A DNA stretch of 64,000 nucleotides from Photobacterium sanctipauli. Its GTDB lineage: Bacteria; Pseudomonadota; Gammaproteobacteria; Enterobacterales; Vibrionaceae. This document shows, piece after piece, positions 1 through 8,189 of the stretch. The stretch's first letter is position 1, and each line of letters begins with the position of its first letter. A program made the translations under genes and the position numbers. Below the pieces are notes generated by a model that ran no database searches, was not told the origin of the DNA, and worked only from the letters and a program-made list of their open reading frames with translations. The stretch covers positions 1-64,000 of the forward strand of contig NZ_PYMA01000022.1 of assembly GCF_003026495.1 (NCBI RefSeq), read 5' to 3'.

Positions 1-45
1 GGCTTCCAATTTAGATCACCGCAATAACCATGCGGTGGTTTGAGT

Positions 46-122
46 GGAGCGGTAGTTCAGTTGGTTAGAATACCGGCCTGTCACGCCGGGGGTCGCGGGT
101 TCGAGTCCCGTCCGCTCCGCCA
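46..122 (+). tRNA. tRNA-Asp (GTC)
   Basis: The 77-nt cloverleaf has a 7-bp acceptor stem (46-52 with 112-118), a G discriminator and an encoded CCA at 120-122. The anticodon GTC lies at 80-82. A terminator hairpin follows within 12 nt. The bases just before it end in a short hairpin-like stretch, and the first five bases of the window resemble the end of a 5S rRNA. A place at the distal end of an rRNA operon is therefore likely but unproven. Confidence 0.97.
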
Positions 123-133
123 CTTATTAAGAA

Positions 134-158
134 GCCTCGTCGAAAGACGGGGCTTTTT
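134..158 (+). terminator. Rho-independent terminator after tRNA-Asp
   Basis: An 8-bp stem (134-141 with 146-153, one G-T pair) closes a GAAA tetraloop and is followed by five T. It lies 11 nt after the tRNA CCA end. Confidence 0.9.
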
Positions 159-169
159 GCATTCTACAC

Positions 170-258
170 ATCCTAAAAGTGCGCAGCACTTTGGTCGCGG
201 CACTGGCCGTGCGCTTTGAGTCCCACTGGAGCGCCAGCCCGGCTGCTCCGCCACTTAT
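170..258 (+). repeat. Degenerate copy of tRNA-Asp 3' end
   Basis: The 14 bases at 114-127 (tRNA 3' end plus flank) recur exactly at 245-258. The seven bases GAGTCCC from the T-arm recur about 20 nt upstream of that copy. No cloverleaf can be drawn, because the acceptor 5' side and anticodon arm are missing. A second terminator follows, as it does after the real tRNA. It could be a decayed tandem tRNA or an att-type duplication left by an element that used the tRNA end. Confidence 0.5.
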
Positions 259-261
259 ACT

Positions 262-291
262 AAGCCCAAGTCTTACGACTTGGGCTTTTTT
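262..291 (+). terminator. Second terminator downstream of tRNA-Asp
   Basis: An 11-bp perfect stem (262-272 with 277-287) with a TTAC loop is followed by a T run. It follows the degenerate tRNA-like copy and may be the final terminator of the rRNA/tRNA operon. Confidence 0.88.
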
Positions 292-344
292 ACGTTTGGT
301 GTTCAAGAAACATCAGGCTAGGCTTCCCGTCGCTCGACTTGGGA

Positions 345-660
345 ATTTCTGATACCAATCTGGAAAATTAACTGGTCAGGTTTATCTACTTCCTCGAACA
401 CATTTTCGATACCCTTTCGCTACTTGCTAAAAACTGGTTCCATGCCAGCCTGCACCATCCATAATGACAACAGCATAACGGCCTGTATGAGTTGCCCTCG
501 ATATCTGCTTTAAATGTTCACTCATGATCTCTTTGTTGCTCCAAGGTACAACAATCGCTTCGCAGACCCCTCGGCTTGGACAAACGGAGCTAAACAAGTA
601 GGCATAATCGAACTGCTGCTGTACAGCTCTAGGCCGTGTAATCGCTAAGGATAGCCTCAA
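345..660 (-). mobile_element. IS630-family transposase relic, internally deleted
   Basis: On the minus strand the open stretch from 660 to 427 encodes a middle piece of an IS630-type DDE transposase. It includes the hallmark catalytic block VVIMDGAGWH and an upstream segment containing FDYAYLF and CPSRGVCEAIVVPW. Right after DGAGWH the reading departs from the family. A short block resembling the family C-terminus (ERVSKMC, an in-frame stop, then INLTS) follows, so the third catalytic residue region is deleted. A stop at 676-678 closes the other side. The terminal-repeat-like TGGTATCA lies near 350. This is a non-functional remnant. Confidence 0.75.
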
Positions 661-800
661 TAATAAAGCTACGGTCTAGTATCGACGATACAGTAATAAG
701 TACTTGGAACGATTTAGCTAGCTTGAATGCTTGAAGTACTTAAAGAGAGTTAGACTGAAGGGATAGAAGAGAAAGTGCAACTGTAGGTTATTGGGGCTGA

Positions 801-827
801 AAAAAGAAAGGGTGGGTTATCCCACCC
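801..827 (-). terminator. Terminator of pssA-pncA
   Basis: A 7-bp stem GGGTGGG/CCCACCC (810-816 with 821-827) has a 4-nt loop. On the minus strand it is followed by a T-rich tract (TTTCTTTTTT). It lies 12 nt after the pncA stop. Confidence 0.9.
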
Positions 828-839
828 GATGAGTTGTAT

Positions 840-1469
840 TTATAGGAAGCTTTTGACCTCTGAGAGGTTATTAGCAACAGTAATGCCTGCCGTTGCCATC
901 TCTTTGCATGCTTGAGTTGTGGTATCTGGTGCGATGCCACGACAAGTATCAAGATTGACGATGACCTTAAATAACCCGGTAGCTTGTAGCTGTAAGGCTG
1001 TTGTCTTGACACAGTAATCTGTTGCTAAACCGCCAACTAGCACAGTGGTAACATGCTTTGCTTGCAGCCACTCAATTAGACCAGTGCTCAATTGTTCATG
1101 AAGATCATGGAAGCAGGCTCCATATGGATGAAGATCTGGCTCGATCCCTTTCCAAATAACATGATCATAGTCTGTGATCGAAGGAAGCTGAGGGATTGTT
1201 TCAAATCCTTTCGTTCCAGGAACCGCATGGCTGACCCAGGTTAGGTCTGCATTAGGATAATCAAGAGGCTTCAACATTTCCTCGTGTTTATCGACAGACC
1301 AAACAGCCCCTCTCGGGTGTGCGTCTTTGGTTAGTACGCGAAAGTCAGCCAGTAAGGCTTGTGCATTGAGTGCAGGCCCTATCAAGTCACCTTCTTGGAC
1401 CGGAAGTTCATCTGGGCACAAGGGAGTGAATGTTTTCTGAGGATCTACATCAATCGCTGCGATGGTCAT
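840..1469 (-). CDS. pncA: Nicotinamidase PncA
   Basis: Isochorismatase-fold amidohydrolase that converts nicotinamide to nicotinate in NAD salvage (cytoplasm). The catalytic triad is visible as Asp7 (AAIDVDPQ), Lys107 (IWKG) and nucleophile Cys153 in LATDYCVKTT. Metal ligands are Asp49 and His51 (KDAHP) and His81. The 209-residue length fits the family. ATG at 1469 was chosen because an AGG-type ribosome site precedes it by about 7 nt. An in-frame GTG at 1478 directly after the pssA stop would add three residues. The gene is the last of a pssA-pncA pair and ends in a strong terminator. Confidence 0.9.
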   Translation of the reverse strand: MTIAAIDVDPQKTFTPLCPDELPVQEGDLIGPALNAQALLADFRVLTKDAHPRGAVWSVDKHEEMLKPLDYPNADLTWVSHAVPGTKGFETIPQLPSITDYDHVIWKGIEPDLHPYGACFHDLHEQLSTGLIEWLQAKHVTTVLVGGLATDYCVKTTALQLQATGLFKVIVNLDTCRGIAPDTTTQACKEMATAGITVANNLSEVKSFL

Positions 1470-1478
1470 ACTATGCAC

Positions 1479-2828
1479 CTAAAGAATCTGGTTCAGGATA
1501 TGGTCGGCTTTGATCCGGCGGATACGCTTAATTAATTTTCTTACCGGGGCTGGGTATGCGTCAATCTTATCGATGAACTTATAACTGCCAATAAGTTGCG
1601 TATGCTGCAGTATACATTCGAGTTCTTGTTGCTTCTGCTCTGCCAGTAGCTGGTTCTTATCATGAACCAAAATGGCATTTTCAAGATCAAGCTTCCAAGC
1701 TCTTGGGTTTAGGTTGTTACCGGTGATCAGCATATAGCTACGATCTACCCACACACCTTTTAAGTGGAAGCTATTGTCATTATGCTTCCATAGGTGGATA
1801 GCAAGTTGGCGACGAGCAATTGCGGCTTCATTTTGTTTAGCAAAGTGACGCAGGTTTACTTCGTACAGGTACGGTAGCCCGGCAATTGTCTTGAAAGGCT
1901 CACTTGGCGGAATGTAGAAATCATTTGCTGTCTTATCACCAACCACAATCGTGACCTTAACGCCACGTCGAAGGGCCCTTTTGACTTCGCGGCTAATACT
2001 TCTTGGGAAGTTGAAATACGGCGTACAGATAGTCAGCTCAGATTTGGCGCTGGCAATCAAAGTGCAAATATGTTGGTTAAGCTTGTTTTTACGCTTACCA
2101 AGTCCAACGAGCGGGGTAAGGCCTACCTCGCTACTAGAAACCGCTTCAGGAGCAAACTGATAACTAGCTCTTTGTAATTTCAGGCGCAGATCTTTGATTG
2201 CACCCTTCAGCATTCTAGTTTCAGGGCGGTGGCTCTGGCTCAGGCAGTTAACGGCATCGCTGTTGACCAAGGTCTCCACAATAAACGTTGCCATGCTATC
2301 GGCTAGTTTCGCATTATGCAGAACATGGTAGCGGTCGTAGCGGTAGCGTTGGTGCTGGGCGAGATAGACATCATTGAGGCTCGCTCCGCTGTATATGACT
2401 TTATCATCAATAACAAAGCCTTTTAGGTGCAAGACACCAAAGACCTCACGGTTACGAACAGGAACACCGAGAATATCAATCTGGTGTTGGTATTTTTCAG
2501 AAAACTCTCTGTAAAGTGCGGCATTGCCATCTGATTGGGCTGCCCCAATCAGGCCGCGTTGGGCTCGGTGCCAATCAACAAGCACTTTAATATCAAGTTC
2601 AGGGTTTGCCTGCTTGGCTTCATAAAGTGCAGTTAGAATGCCTCTACCTGCTTCATCATCTTGTAAGTAAAGGGCAACCAGATAAATACGGTTTTTAGAG
2701 CTGGAGATCTCTGTGTGGAGACGTTCACGGAACGATCCTGCATCAAGAAGTGTCTCTAAATCTTCTGGCTTGTGTGCAATACATGGCAGTTGCTCAATGC
2801 GTTGCTTGTTAGCAATAGCTGAATCCAT
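1479..2828 (-). CDS. pssA: CDP-diacylglycerol-serine O-phosphatidyltransferase PssA
   Basis: Makes phosphatidylserine from CDP-diacylglycerol and serine, the committed step to phosphatidylethanolamine. It is a peripheral membrane enzyme of the phospholipase D superfamily. Two HKD motifs are present: His134/Lys136/Asp141 in HLKGFVIDD, and His355/Lys357/Asp362 in HLKGVWVD followed by TGNNLNPR. The 449 residues compare with about 451 in E. coli. The basic C-terminus (KLIKRIRRIK) suits membrane association. The start ATG has a GAGG site. The stop lies 9 nt upstream of the pncA ATG, so the two are probably co-transcribed. Confidence 0.93.
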   Translation of the reverse strand: MDSAIANKQRIEQLPCIAHKPEDLETLLDAGSFRERLHTEISSSKNRIYLVALYLQDDEAGRGILTALYEAKQANPELDIKVLVDWHRAQRGLIGAAQSDGNAALYREFSEKYQHQIDILGVPVRNREVFGVLHLKGFVIDDKVIYSGASLNDVYLAQHQRYRYDRYHVLHNAKLADSMATFIVETLVNSDAVNCLSQSHRPETRMLKGAIKDLRLKLQRASYQFAPEAVSSSEVGLTPLVGLGKRKNKLNQHICTLIASAKSELTICTPYFNFPRSISREVKRALRRGVKVTIVVGDKTANDFYIPPSEPFKTIAGLPYLYEVNLRHFAKQNEAAIARRQLAIHLWKHNDNSFHLKGVWVDRSYMLITGNNLNPRAWKLDLENAILVHDKNQLLAEQKQQELECILQHTQLIGSYKFIDKIDAYPAPVRKLIKRIRRIKADHILNQIL

Positions 2829-2957
2829 TATCGCCTCGTTTACGCGACCTAAAGTAGGAGGAATCTGTGAATTAAGAGAGCAATTATACCAGAAAATAGC
2901 GATTGACTATTAATTACGGTGTTGGCTTAGTTCACGGATAGATACATTAAATGTAAA

Positions 2958-3383
2958 TTAGTGTGCATACTGCATTGCAATGAGGTTTTTGCCTGATTGC
3001 CGGTAACGCTTGATTCTGCTTTGTAGCGGCTCTGGGAGTTCATTATCTTCGATGGTTTTGAAGTGTGCTTGATGATAGAAGTTTTCTAGATGTGAGAAGG
3101 CAAAGCAGAAACATGTCTTCGTTTTAAATTGAGGTACGCATGCATCTGCTAGCGCCAACCCCAGCCCTTGACCTCTCATGGTTGGCAAGACAAACATGCC
3201 AGTAAGTAATTGATAGCTATCAAATTGCTTAAATCTGACACAACATTGAATACCAGTGTTATTTTCACCTATCCAGATGACTTCATCCTTTTTTGCTTTA
3301 CCAGCTGGATAATGGGCTTTGTATAGGCGGTTAATCAGGGGAAACCGTAATGGCTCCAAAGGATGGAATCTTATATTGGTCAT
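2958..3383 (-). CDS. GNAT-family N-acetyltransferase
   Basis: The 141-residue protein has the acetyl-CoA pyrophosphate-binding signature RGQGLGLAL (motif A) after a beta strand with GMFVLP, as in Gcn5-related acetyltransferases. The substrate is not identifiable. ATG at 3383 was preferred: an extension to 3461 would add 26 residues unlike the family and would overlap the divergent murB start. It is transcribed away from murB with a 76-nt gap. Confidence 0.7.
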   Translation of the reverse strand: MTNIRFHPLEPLRFPLINRLYKAHYPAGKAKKDEVIWIGENNTGIQCCVRFKQFDSYQLLTGMFVLPTMRGQGLGLALADACVPQFKTKTCFCFAFSHLENFYHQAHFKTIEDNELPEPLQSRIKRYRQSGKNLIAMQYAH

Positions 3384-3459
3384 GGTGAAAACACTGCGCC
3401 GCGTGATTGAATCAGTTAAAATGCAGTGCTTAGTATAAAAGGTATAGGTCATAAATAGC

Positions 3460-4500
3460 ATGAAAGTTTTGCAGGATAGGTCGCTCGTACCTTTTCACAC
3501 ATTCGGTATCGATGTGGATGCGGATAAAATAGTAGAAGCTGAAACCGCTGATGAGCTTGCTTTAATCTGGCAGGCAGAGGAATACCGTGGTGTCCCTAAG
3601 CTCATTGTTGGGCAGGGGAGCAATTTGCTTTTTTGTGAGCCATATGCCGGCCTAATTATTCTCAATAGAATAAAAGGAATTGAAATTACTGAGACAAGCT
3701 CTTCATACCTATTGCATGTCGGATCCGGGGAAGACTGGCACCAACTGGTTAAAACAACGGTTGAAAATAATATCCCGGGTCTTGAGAACCTCGCCTTGAT
3801 CCCTGGTTGTGTTGGCTCATCCCCTATCCAGAATATTGGCGCCTATGGTGTTGAGCTTCAGGATGTTTGCCAATATGTCGATGTTGTGGAGTTGGCGACA
3901 GGTAAGTCTCAGCGCCTCTCTGCCAGTGAATGCCTGTTTGGTTATCGAGACTCGGTATTTAAGCATGCGCTAAAAAACTCGCACGCCATTACTGCGGTAG
4001 GTATTGAGCTCACGAAAGCGTGGAGCCCGAATATCACTTACGGCCCTCTGGCTAAGTTCGATGCAAAAACCGTTTCGGCCAGAGATATCTTCCATGAGGT
4101 TTGTGCGGTTCGCCAAAGTAAGTTGCCTGATCCTGCCGAAATGGGGAACGCGGGTAGTTTTTTCAAGAACCCGGTGATCAGTGCTGAACACGCAGCAACG
4201 CTGACCAATCAGTCACCAAACATGCCTTGCTACCAGCAACCAAATGGTGAGGTGAAAGTGGCTGCTGGATGGTTGATTGATCAGTGTGGCTTGAAAGGCT
4301 TTCAAATTGGTGGGGCAAGAGTGCATGATAATCAAGCTTTGGTGTTAGTGAATTATCATGATGCCTCGGCTGATGACGTGATAGCCTTGGCTCAACATGT
4401 TGTGAATAGTGTTGAGTCAAAATTCAACATAACCCTTGAGCATGAAGTGCGATTTATTGCTGCGACAGCAGAGACTTCTTTAGCGGAGTTTAATCGATGA
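3460..4500 (+). CDS. murB: UDP-N-acetylenolpyruvoylglucosamine reductase MurB
   Basis: NADPH/FAD-dependent reductase that completes UDP-N-acetylmuramate, an early peptidoglycan step in the cytosol. Visible are the FAD-binding segment VGQGSNLLF near residue 50, PGCVGSSPIQNIGAYG near 110-125, and the catalytic region GNAGSFFKNP with its active-site Ser near residue 230. The 346 residues match the type I enzyme of E. coli (342). The stop overlaps the birA start by 4 nt (ATGA), giving the conserved murB-birA order. Confidence 0.96.
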   Translation: MKVLQDRSLVPFHTFGIDVDADKIVEAETADELALIWQAEEYRGVPKLIVGQGSNLLFCEPYAGLIILNRIKGIEITETSSSYLLHVGSGEDWHQLVKTTVENNIPGLENLALIPGCVGSSPIQNIGAYGVELQDVCQYVDVVELATGKSQRLSASECLFGYRDSVFKHALKNSHAITAVGIELTKAWSPNITYGPLAKFDAKTVSARDIFHEVCAVRQSKLPDPAEMGNAGSFFKNPVISAEHAATLTNQSPNMPCYQQPNGEVKVAAGWLIDQCGLKGFQIGGARVHDNQALVLVNYHDASADDVIALAQHVVNSVESKFNITLEHEVRFIAATAETSLAEFNR

Positions 4501-5459
4501 AAGAGCATAGCACGCGACTTGCCCTGATCTCATTATTATCCGATGGTACATTCCACTCCGGCGAGGCACTGGGTGAGAAGCTTGGTATATCGCGAGCTGC
4601 CATTAGCAAGCAAATAAAAATCCTGCAGTCCTGGGGATTGGATGTGTATCGTGTGCAAGGGAAAGGCTATTGCCTACCAGCAAAACTGGAACTGCTTGAT
4701 TGCGATAAGATTCTAGCTCAGGTAAAGTGCGCGAACTTGGATGTTATTCCTGTTATTGATTCAACCAACCAATATTTGTTGGATCGGGTTGGTACCTTGC
4801 CAAGTGGGGCAACTTGCCTGGCTGAATACCAGCAGGCTGGACGTGGCCGCCGAGGCCGCCAGTGGTTATCGCCGTTTGGCAGTAACCTGTACCTTTCGAT
4901 GTACTGGCGTTTGGATGCCGGTATGGCGGCGGCGATGGGGCTGAGCCTGGTCGTTGGTGTCGCCATTGCTGAGGCCTTGGAGTCATTGGGAGCCGAAGGT
5001 GTTCGGGTGAAATGGCCCAATGATATCTACCTCGATGACAAGAAACTTGCAGGGATCCTCATTGAGATGACCGGCCAAGCGGGTGATGCTGCCCATCTAG
5101 TGATAGGCATGGGACTGAATATCAAGATGCCCGAACTCGAAGGGGCTGATATTGGACAGGCGTGGACCAACTTGTCACAAGCCTGTGATTCTCTCCCTGA
5201 GCGAAACACCTTAGCTGCAACTTTGATAAAGCAGCTGCAACAAACGCTGGCTCAGTATGAAGCCATCGGGCTTGAAGGCTTTATTGAGCGATGGAATCGT
5301 TTAGATAACTTTTTGGATCGCCCTGTGAAATTATTAATTGGTGAGCGTGTGGTCGAAGGAATTGCCCGCGGTATCAATGGTCAGGGGGCGCTATTACTTG
5401 AAACCGATGAGGGGATCACCCCTTACATCGGTGGAGAAATCAGCCTTAGAGGTTGTTAA
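4497..5459 (+). CDS. birA: Biotin ligase / biotin operon repressor BirA
   Basis: Bifunctional protein that biotinylates AccB (encoded at 38624-39082) and, in its holo form, represses biotin synthesis genes. An N-terminal winged helix (residues about 5-60, with LGISRAAISKQI) is followed by the ligase domain. That domain carries GRGRRGRQW at 115-123, KWPND at 172-176 and a catalytic Lys183. The 320 residues compare with 321 in E. coli. It overlaps murB by 4 nt and the coaX start by 1 nt, indicating translational coupling across all three genes. Confidence 0.96.
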   Translation: MKEHSTRLALISLLSDGTFHSGEALGEKLGISRAAISKQIKILQSWGLDVYRVQGKGYCLPAKLELLDCDKILAQVKCANLDVIPVIDSTNQYLLDRVGTLPSGATCLAEYQQAGRGRRGRQWLSPFGSNLYLSMYWRLDAGMAAAMGLSLVVGVAIAEALESLGAEGVRVKWPNDIYLDDKKLAGILIEMTGQAGDAAHLVIGMGLNIKMPELEGADIGQAWTNLSQACDSLPERNTLAATLIKQLQQTLAQYEAIGLEGFIERWNRLDNFLDRPVKLLIGERVVEGIARGINGQGALLLETDEGITPYIGGEISLRGC

Positions 5460-6190
5460 TGCAGATTTTGATTGAAGCGGGTAATACCTACGTCAAGGTT
5501 GCCCAGTTATTTGAAGACGGTAGTTTTGAGCTTTTGGGACGTTACCCAAGCCGTAAGCTTGAAATGGTATTGGAACCACTGCTGGAGAAGGGAATCACCA
5601 GAATTGTGTTTGCTAGTGTGGGGCCGGTTGAGGTTGATAACTCAATCCAGCGTATTTCCCAGTTGGCAAATATTCCCGTCTTGCAGGTTAAAACACTGAA
5701 AAAAGACTTTGGTGTCAAAAACGCCTACAGCGAATACCAATACCTTGGCGTGGATCGCTGGCTAACGCTCGTTGCTATTCGCCAAGAATTTAAAAAGCCG
5801 ACAGTGATTGTTGATATCGGTACGGCACTTACTTTTGACGTCATGTCGGAAGAAGGTAAGCACCTCGGCGGTTGGATAGCGCCTGGCTACCAACTGATGA
5901 TGAAGTCTGTGTTAGAAAACACGACCAAAGTCTTTTCTGACCGCGACCATAATGATGAACTGGTGTTTGCCGATAATACCGCCGACGGTTTGAAAAATGG
6001 CTGCCGTGCAGCTTTGGTCGGCTTGATTGAATTTGGCCTGTCGCAAGCACGTGAAAAACTGAAATCTGAGCCTGAAGTGATCCTATGTGGGGGCGGCGTT
6101 CGCCACTTGCCTACATCATGGGGCAAACAATACAGCCACCGTTCGGAGCTGGTGCTGGAAGGCCTTGCTTTGTATGCAAAATGTCGATAG
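5459..6190 (+). CDS. coaX: Type III pantothenate kinase CoaX
   Basis: Phosphorylates pantothenate, the first step of coenzyme A synthesis. The fold is ASKHA. The N-terminal phosphate loop reads EAGNT (residues 6-10) where most family members have D-x-GNT. YLGVDRW gives the catalytic Asp99 and DIGTALTFD covers 119-127. The 243 residues fit type III enzymes. ATG at 5459 was chosen: it overlaps the birA stop (TAATG) and has a GAGG site 8 nt upstream. In E. coli and V. cholerae this locus carries the unrelated type I kinase coaA, so this looks like in-place non-orthologous replacement. The family call is firm; activity with Glu6 is not shown. Confidence 0.88.
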   Translation: MQILIEAGNTYVKVAQLFEDGSFELLGRYPSRKLEMVLEPLLEKGITRIVFASVGPVEVDNSIQRISQLANIPVLQVKTLKKDFGVKNAYSEYQYLGVDRWLTLVAIRQEFKKPTVIVDIGTALTFDVMSEEGKHLGGWIAPGYQLMMKSVLENTTKVFSDRDHNDELVFADNTADGLKNGCRAALVGLIEFGLSQAREKLKSEPEVILCGGGVRHLPTSWGKQYSHRSELVLEGLALYAKCR

Positions 6191-6244
6191 TGGTGTTTTT
6201 TTCAGCGGGAGGTAAAAACTCGCAAAAAAAACTGGCTAAAGGTA

Positions 6245-6273
6245 TTGCAAGGCTTTCGTAAGTTCTCTAGAAT
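6245..6273 (+). promoter_or_regulatory. Sigma-70 promoter of the tRNA-tuf operon
   Basis: TTGCAA (6245-6250), a 17-bp spacer and TAGAAT (6268-6273) are followed by a GC-rich discriminator (GCGCAGC), typical of stringently controlled stable-RNA promoters. The first tRNA begins 14 nt after the -10 element. Confidence 0.8.
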
Positions 6274-6285
6274 GCGCAGCACTTG

Positions 6286-6362
<77 letters not shown>

Positions 6363-6397
6363 CTTTCTCCTAAATGAGTGAAAGTGCATAAAAATTT

Positions 6398-6482
6398 GGA
6401 GGGGTTCCCGAGTGGCCAAAGGGATCAGACTGTAAATCTGACGGCTCTGCCTTCGATGGTTCGAATCCATCTCCCTCCACCA
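6398..6482 (+). tRNA. tRNA-Tyr (GTA)
   Basis: 85-nt class II tRNA with a long variable arm, acceptor GGAGGGG, anticodon GTA in loop CTGTAAA and an encoded CCA. Second in the tRNA-tuf cluster. Confidence 0.97.
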
Positions 6483-6521
6483 TTTTCAATAGATTGAAAT
6501 AGCTTAACGAGTGACGAGTTT

Positions 6522-6597
<76 letters not shown>

Positions 6598-6609
6598 TAC
6601 TTCTTGTGT

Positions 6610-6685
6610 GCTGATATAGCTCAGTTGGTAGAGCGCACCCTTGGTAAGGGTGAGGTCGACGGTTCAAATCCGTCTATTAGCACCA
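6610..6685 (+). tRNA. tRNA-Thr (GGT)
   Basis: 76-nt cloverleaf with acceptor GCTGATA paired to TATTAGC (one G-T pair), anticodon loop CTTGGTA (GGT) and an encoded CCA. It is last before tuf. The 104-nt gap to tuf shows no terminator, so read-through is expected. Confidence 0.97.
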
Positions 6686-6789
6686 CTCTCTCTTCAAGTC
6701 AGTTCAATCCTTTTGATATATACTCTACAAACCCATGATTGGTTGTGTGGTCGTAATGCCACCAAATACCGTGCCTAGAGGGACTATCC

Positions 6790-7974
6790 ATGTCTAAAGA
6801 AAAATTTGAACGTACTAAACCGCACGTTAACGTTGGTACTATCGGCCACGTTGACCACGGTAAAACTACTCTAACTGCTGCTATCTGTACTACTCTATCA
6901 AAAGTATACGGTGGTGAGGCTAAAGACTTCGCATCTATCGATAACGCTCCAGAAGAGCGCGAGCGTGGTATCACAATCTCTACTTCTCACGTAGAGTACG
7001 ATACTCCAACTCGTCACTACGCACACGTAGACTGCCCAGGACACGCCGATTACGTTAAAAACATGATCACCGGTGCTGCGCAGATGGACGGTGGTATCCT
7101 AGTTGTTGCTGCAACTGATGGCCCAATGCCTCAGACTCGTGAGCACATCCTACTAGGCCGTCAGGTTGGTATCCCATACATCATCGTGTTCATGAACAAG
7201 TGTGACATGGTTGATGACGAAGAGCTTCTAGAACTAGTAGAAATGGAAGTTCGTGAACTTCTATCTGAGTACGAATTCCCAGGTGACGACTGCCCAGTAA
7301 TCATGGGTTCTGCTCTTGGCGCTCTAAACGGCGAGAAAGAGTGGGAAGACAAGATCGTTGAGCTAGCTGAAGCGCTAGATTCTTACATCCCAGAGCCAGA
7401 GCGTGCGATCGATCGTCCGTTCATCCTACCTATCGAAGATGTATTCTCAATCCAGGGCCGTGGTACTGTTGTAACTGGTCGTGTTGAGCAGGGTATCATC
7501 ACTGTAGGTGACGAAGTAGAAATCATCGGTATCAAAGAGACCACTACAACGACTTGTACTGGTGTTGAGATGTTCCGTAAGCTTCTTGACGAAGGCCGTG
7601 CTGGTGAGAACGTTGGTGTTCTACTACGTGGTACTAAGCGTGACGAAGTTGAGCGTGGTCAGGTTCTTGCTAAGCCAGGTTCAATCACTCCGCACACTAC
7701 TTTCGAATCAGAAGTATACGTACTATCTAAAGACGAAGGTGGCCGTCACACGCCATTCTTCAAAGGCTACCGTCCACAGTTCTACTTCCGTACAACTGAC
7801 GTAACTGGTACTATCGAACTACCAGAAGGCGTTGAAATGGTAATGCCTGGTGACAACATCCAGATGGTTGTTACTCTAATCGCTCCTATCGCGATGGACG
7901 AAGGTCTACGCTTCGCTATCCGTGAAGGCGGCCGCACAGTAGGTGCTGGTGTTGTTGCTAAGATCGTTGAATAA
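6790..7974 (+). CDS. tufB: Translation elongation factor EF-Tu
   Basis: GTPase that delivers aminoacyl-tRNA to the ribosomal A site. Motifs include GHVDHGKT (19-26), the switch region with RGITI, DCPGH and NKCD, then the two beta-barrel domains. The 394 residues are family-typical. Codon use is strongly biased, as expected for a very abundant protein. Its position after four tRNAs and before secE-nusG matches E. coli tufB; whether a second tuf copy exists cannot be seen here. It ends in a strong terminator. Confidence 0.98.
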   Translation: MSKEKFERTKPHVNVGTIGHVDHGKTTLTAAICTTLSKVYGGEAKDFASIDNAPEERERGITISTSHVEYDTPTRHYAHVDCPGHADYVKNMITGAAQMDGGILVVAATDGPMPQTREHILLGRQVGIPYIIVFMNKCDMVDDEELLELVEMEVRELLSEYEFPGDDCPVIMGSALGALNGEKEWEDKIVELAEALDSYIPEPERAIDRPFILPIEDVFSIQGRGTVVTGRVEQGIITVGDEVEIIGIKETTTTTCTGVEMFRKLLDEGRAGENVGVLLRGTKRDEVERGQVLAKPGSITPHTTFESEVYVLSKDEGGRHTPFFKGYRPQFYFRTTDVTGTIELPEGVEMVMPGDNIQMVVTLIAPIAMDEGLRFAIREGGRTVGAGVVAKIVE

Positions 7975-7995
7975 TATTTGACGACCAGCTACTAA

Positions 7996-8022
7996 AAAGG
8001 GCATCATTTGATGCCCTTTTTC
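7996..8022 (+). terminator. Terminator of tuf
   Basis: A 10-bp stem (7996-8005 with 8010-8019) has an ATTT loop and is followed by T residues. It lies 21 nt after the tuf stop. Confidence 0.93.
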
Positions 8023-8189
8023 TGCGCTATATCTTGATGTCGAGTGTTTTTTGCACAAGAATGCAGAAAAAAAATCATTACTATGAAGTTTTTTTAATGT
8101 AATTAAAGCTTTATTGCTTTCCTTCATAATTAGCCTCGCCAATGCGGGGTTATTTTCGTCTATATTGAGACTAGTTACAGGTTGGTTGT

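Noticed and set aside
8023..8189. secE promoter
   Set aside because: Several AT-rich -10-like words occur, but none has a fitting -35 at a normal distance.
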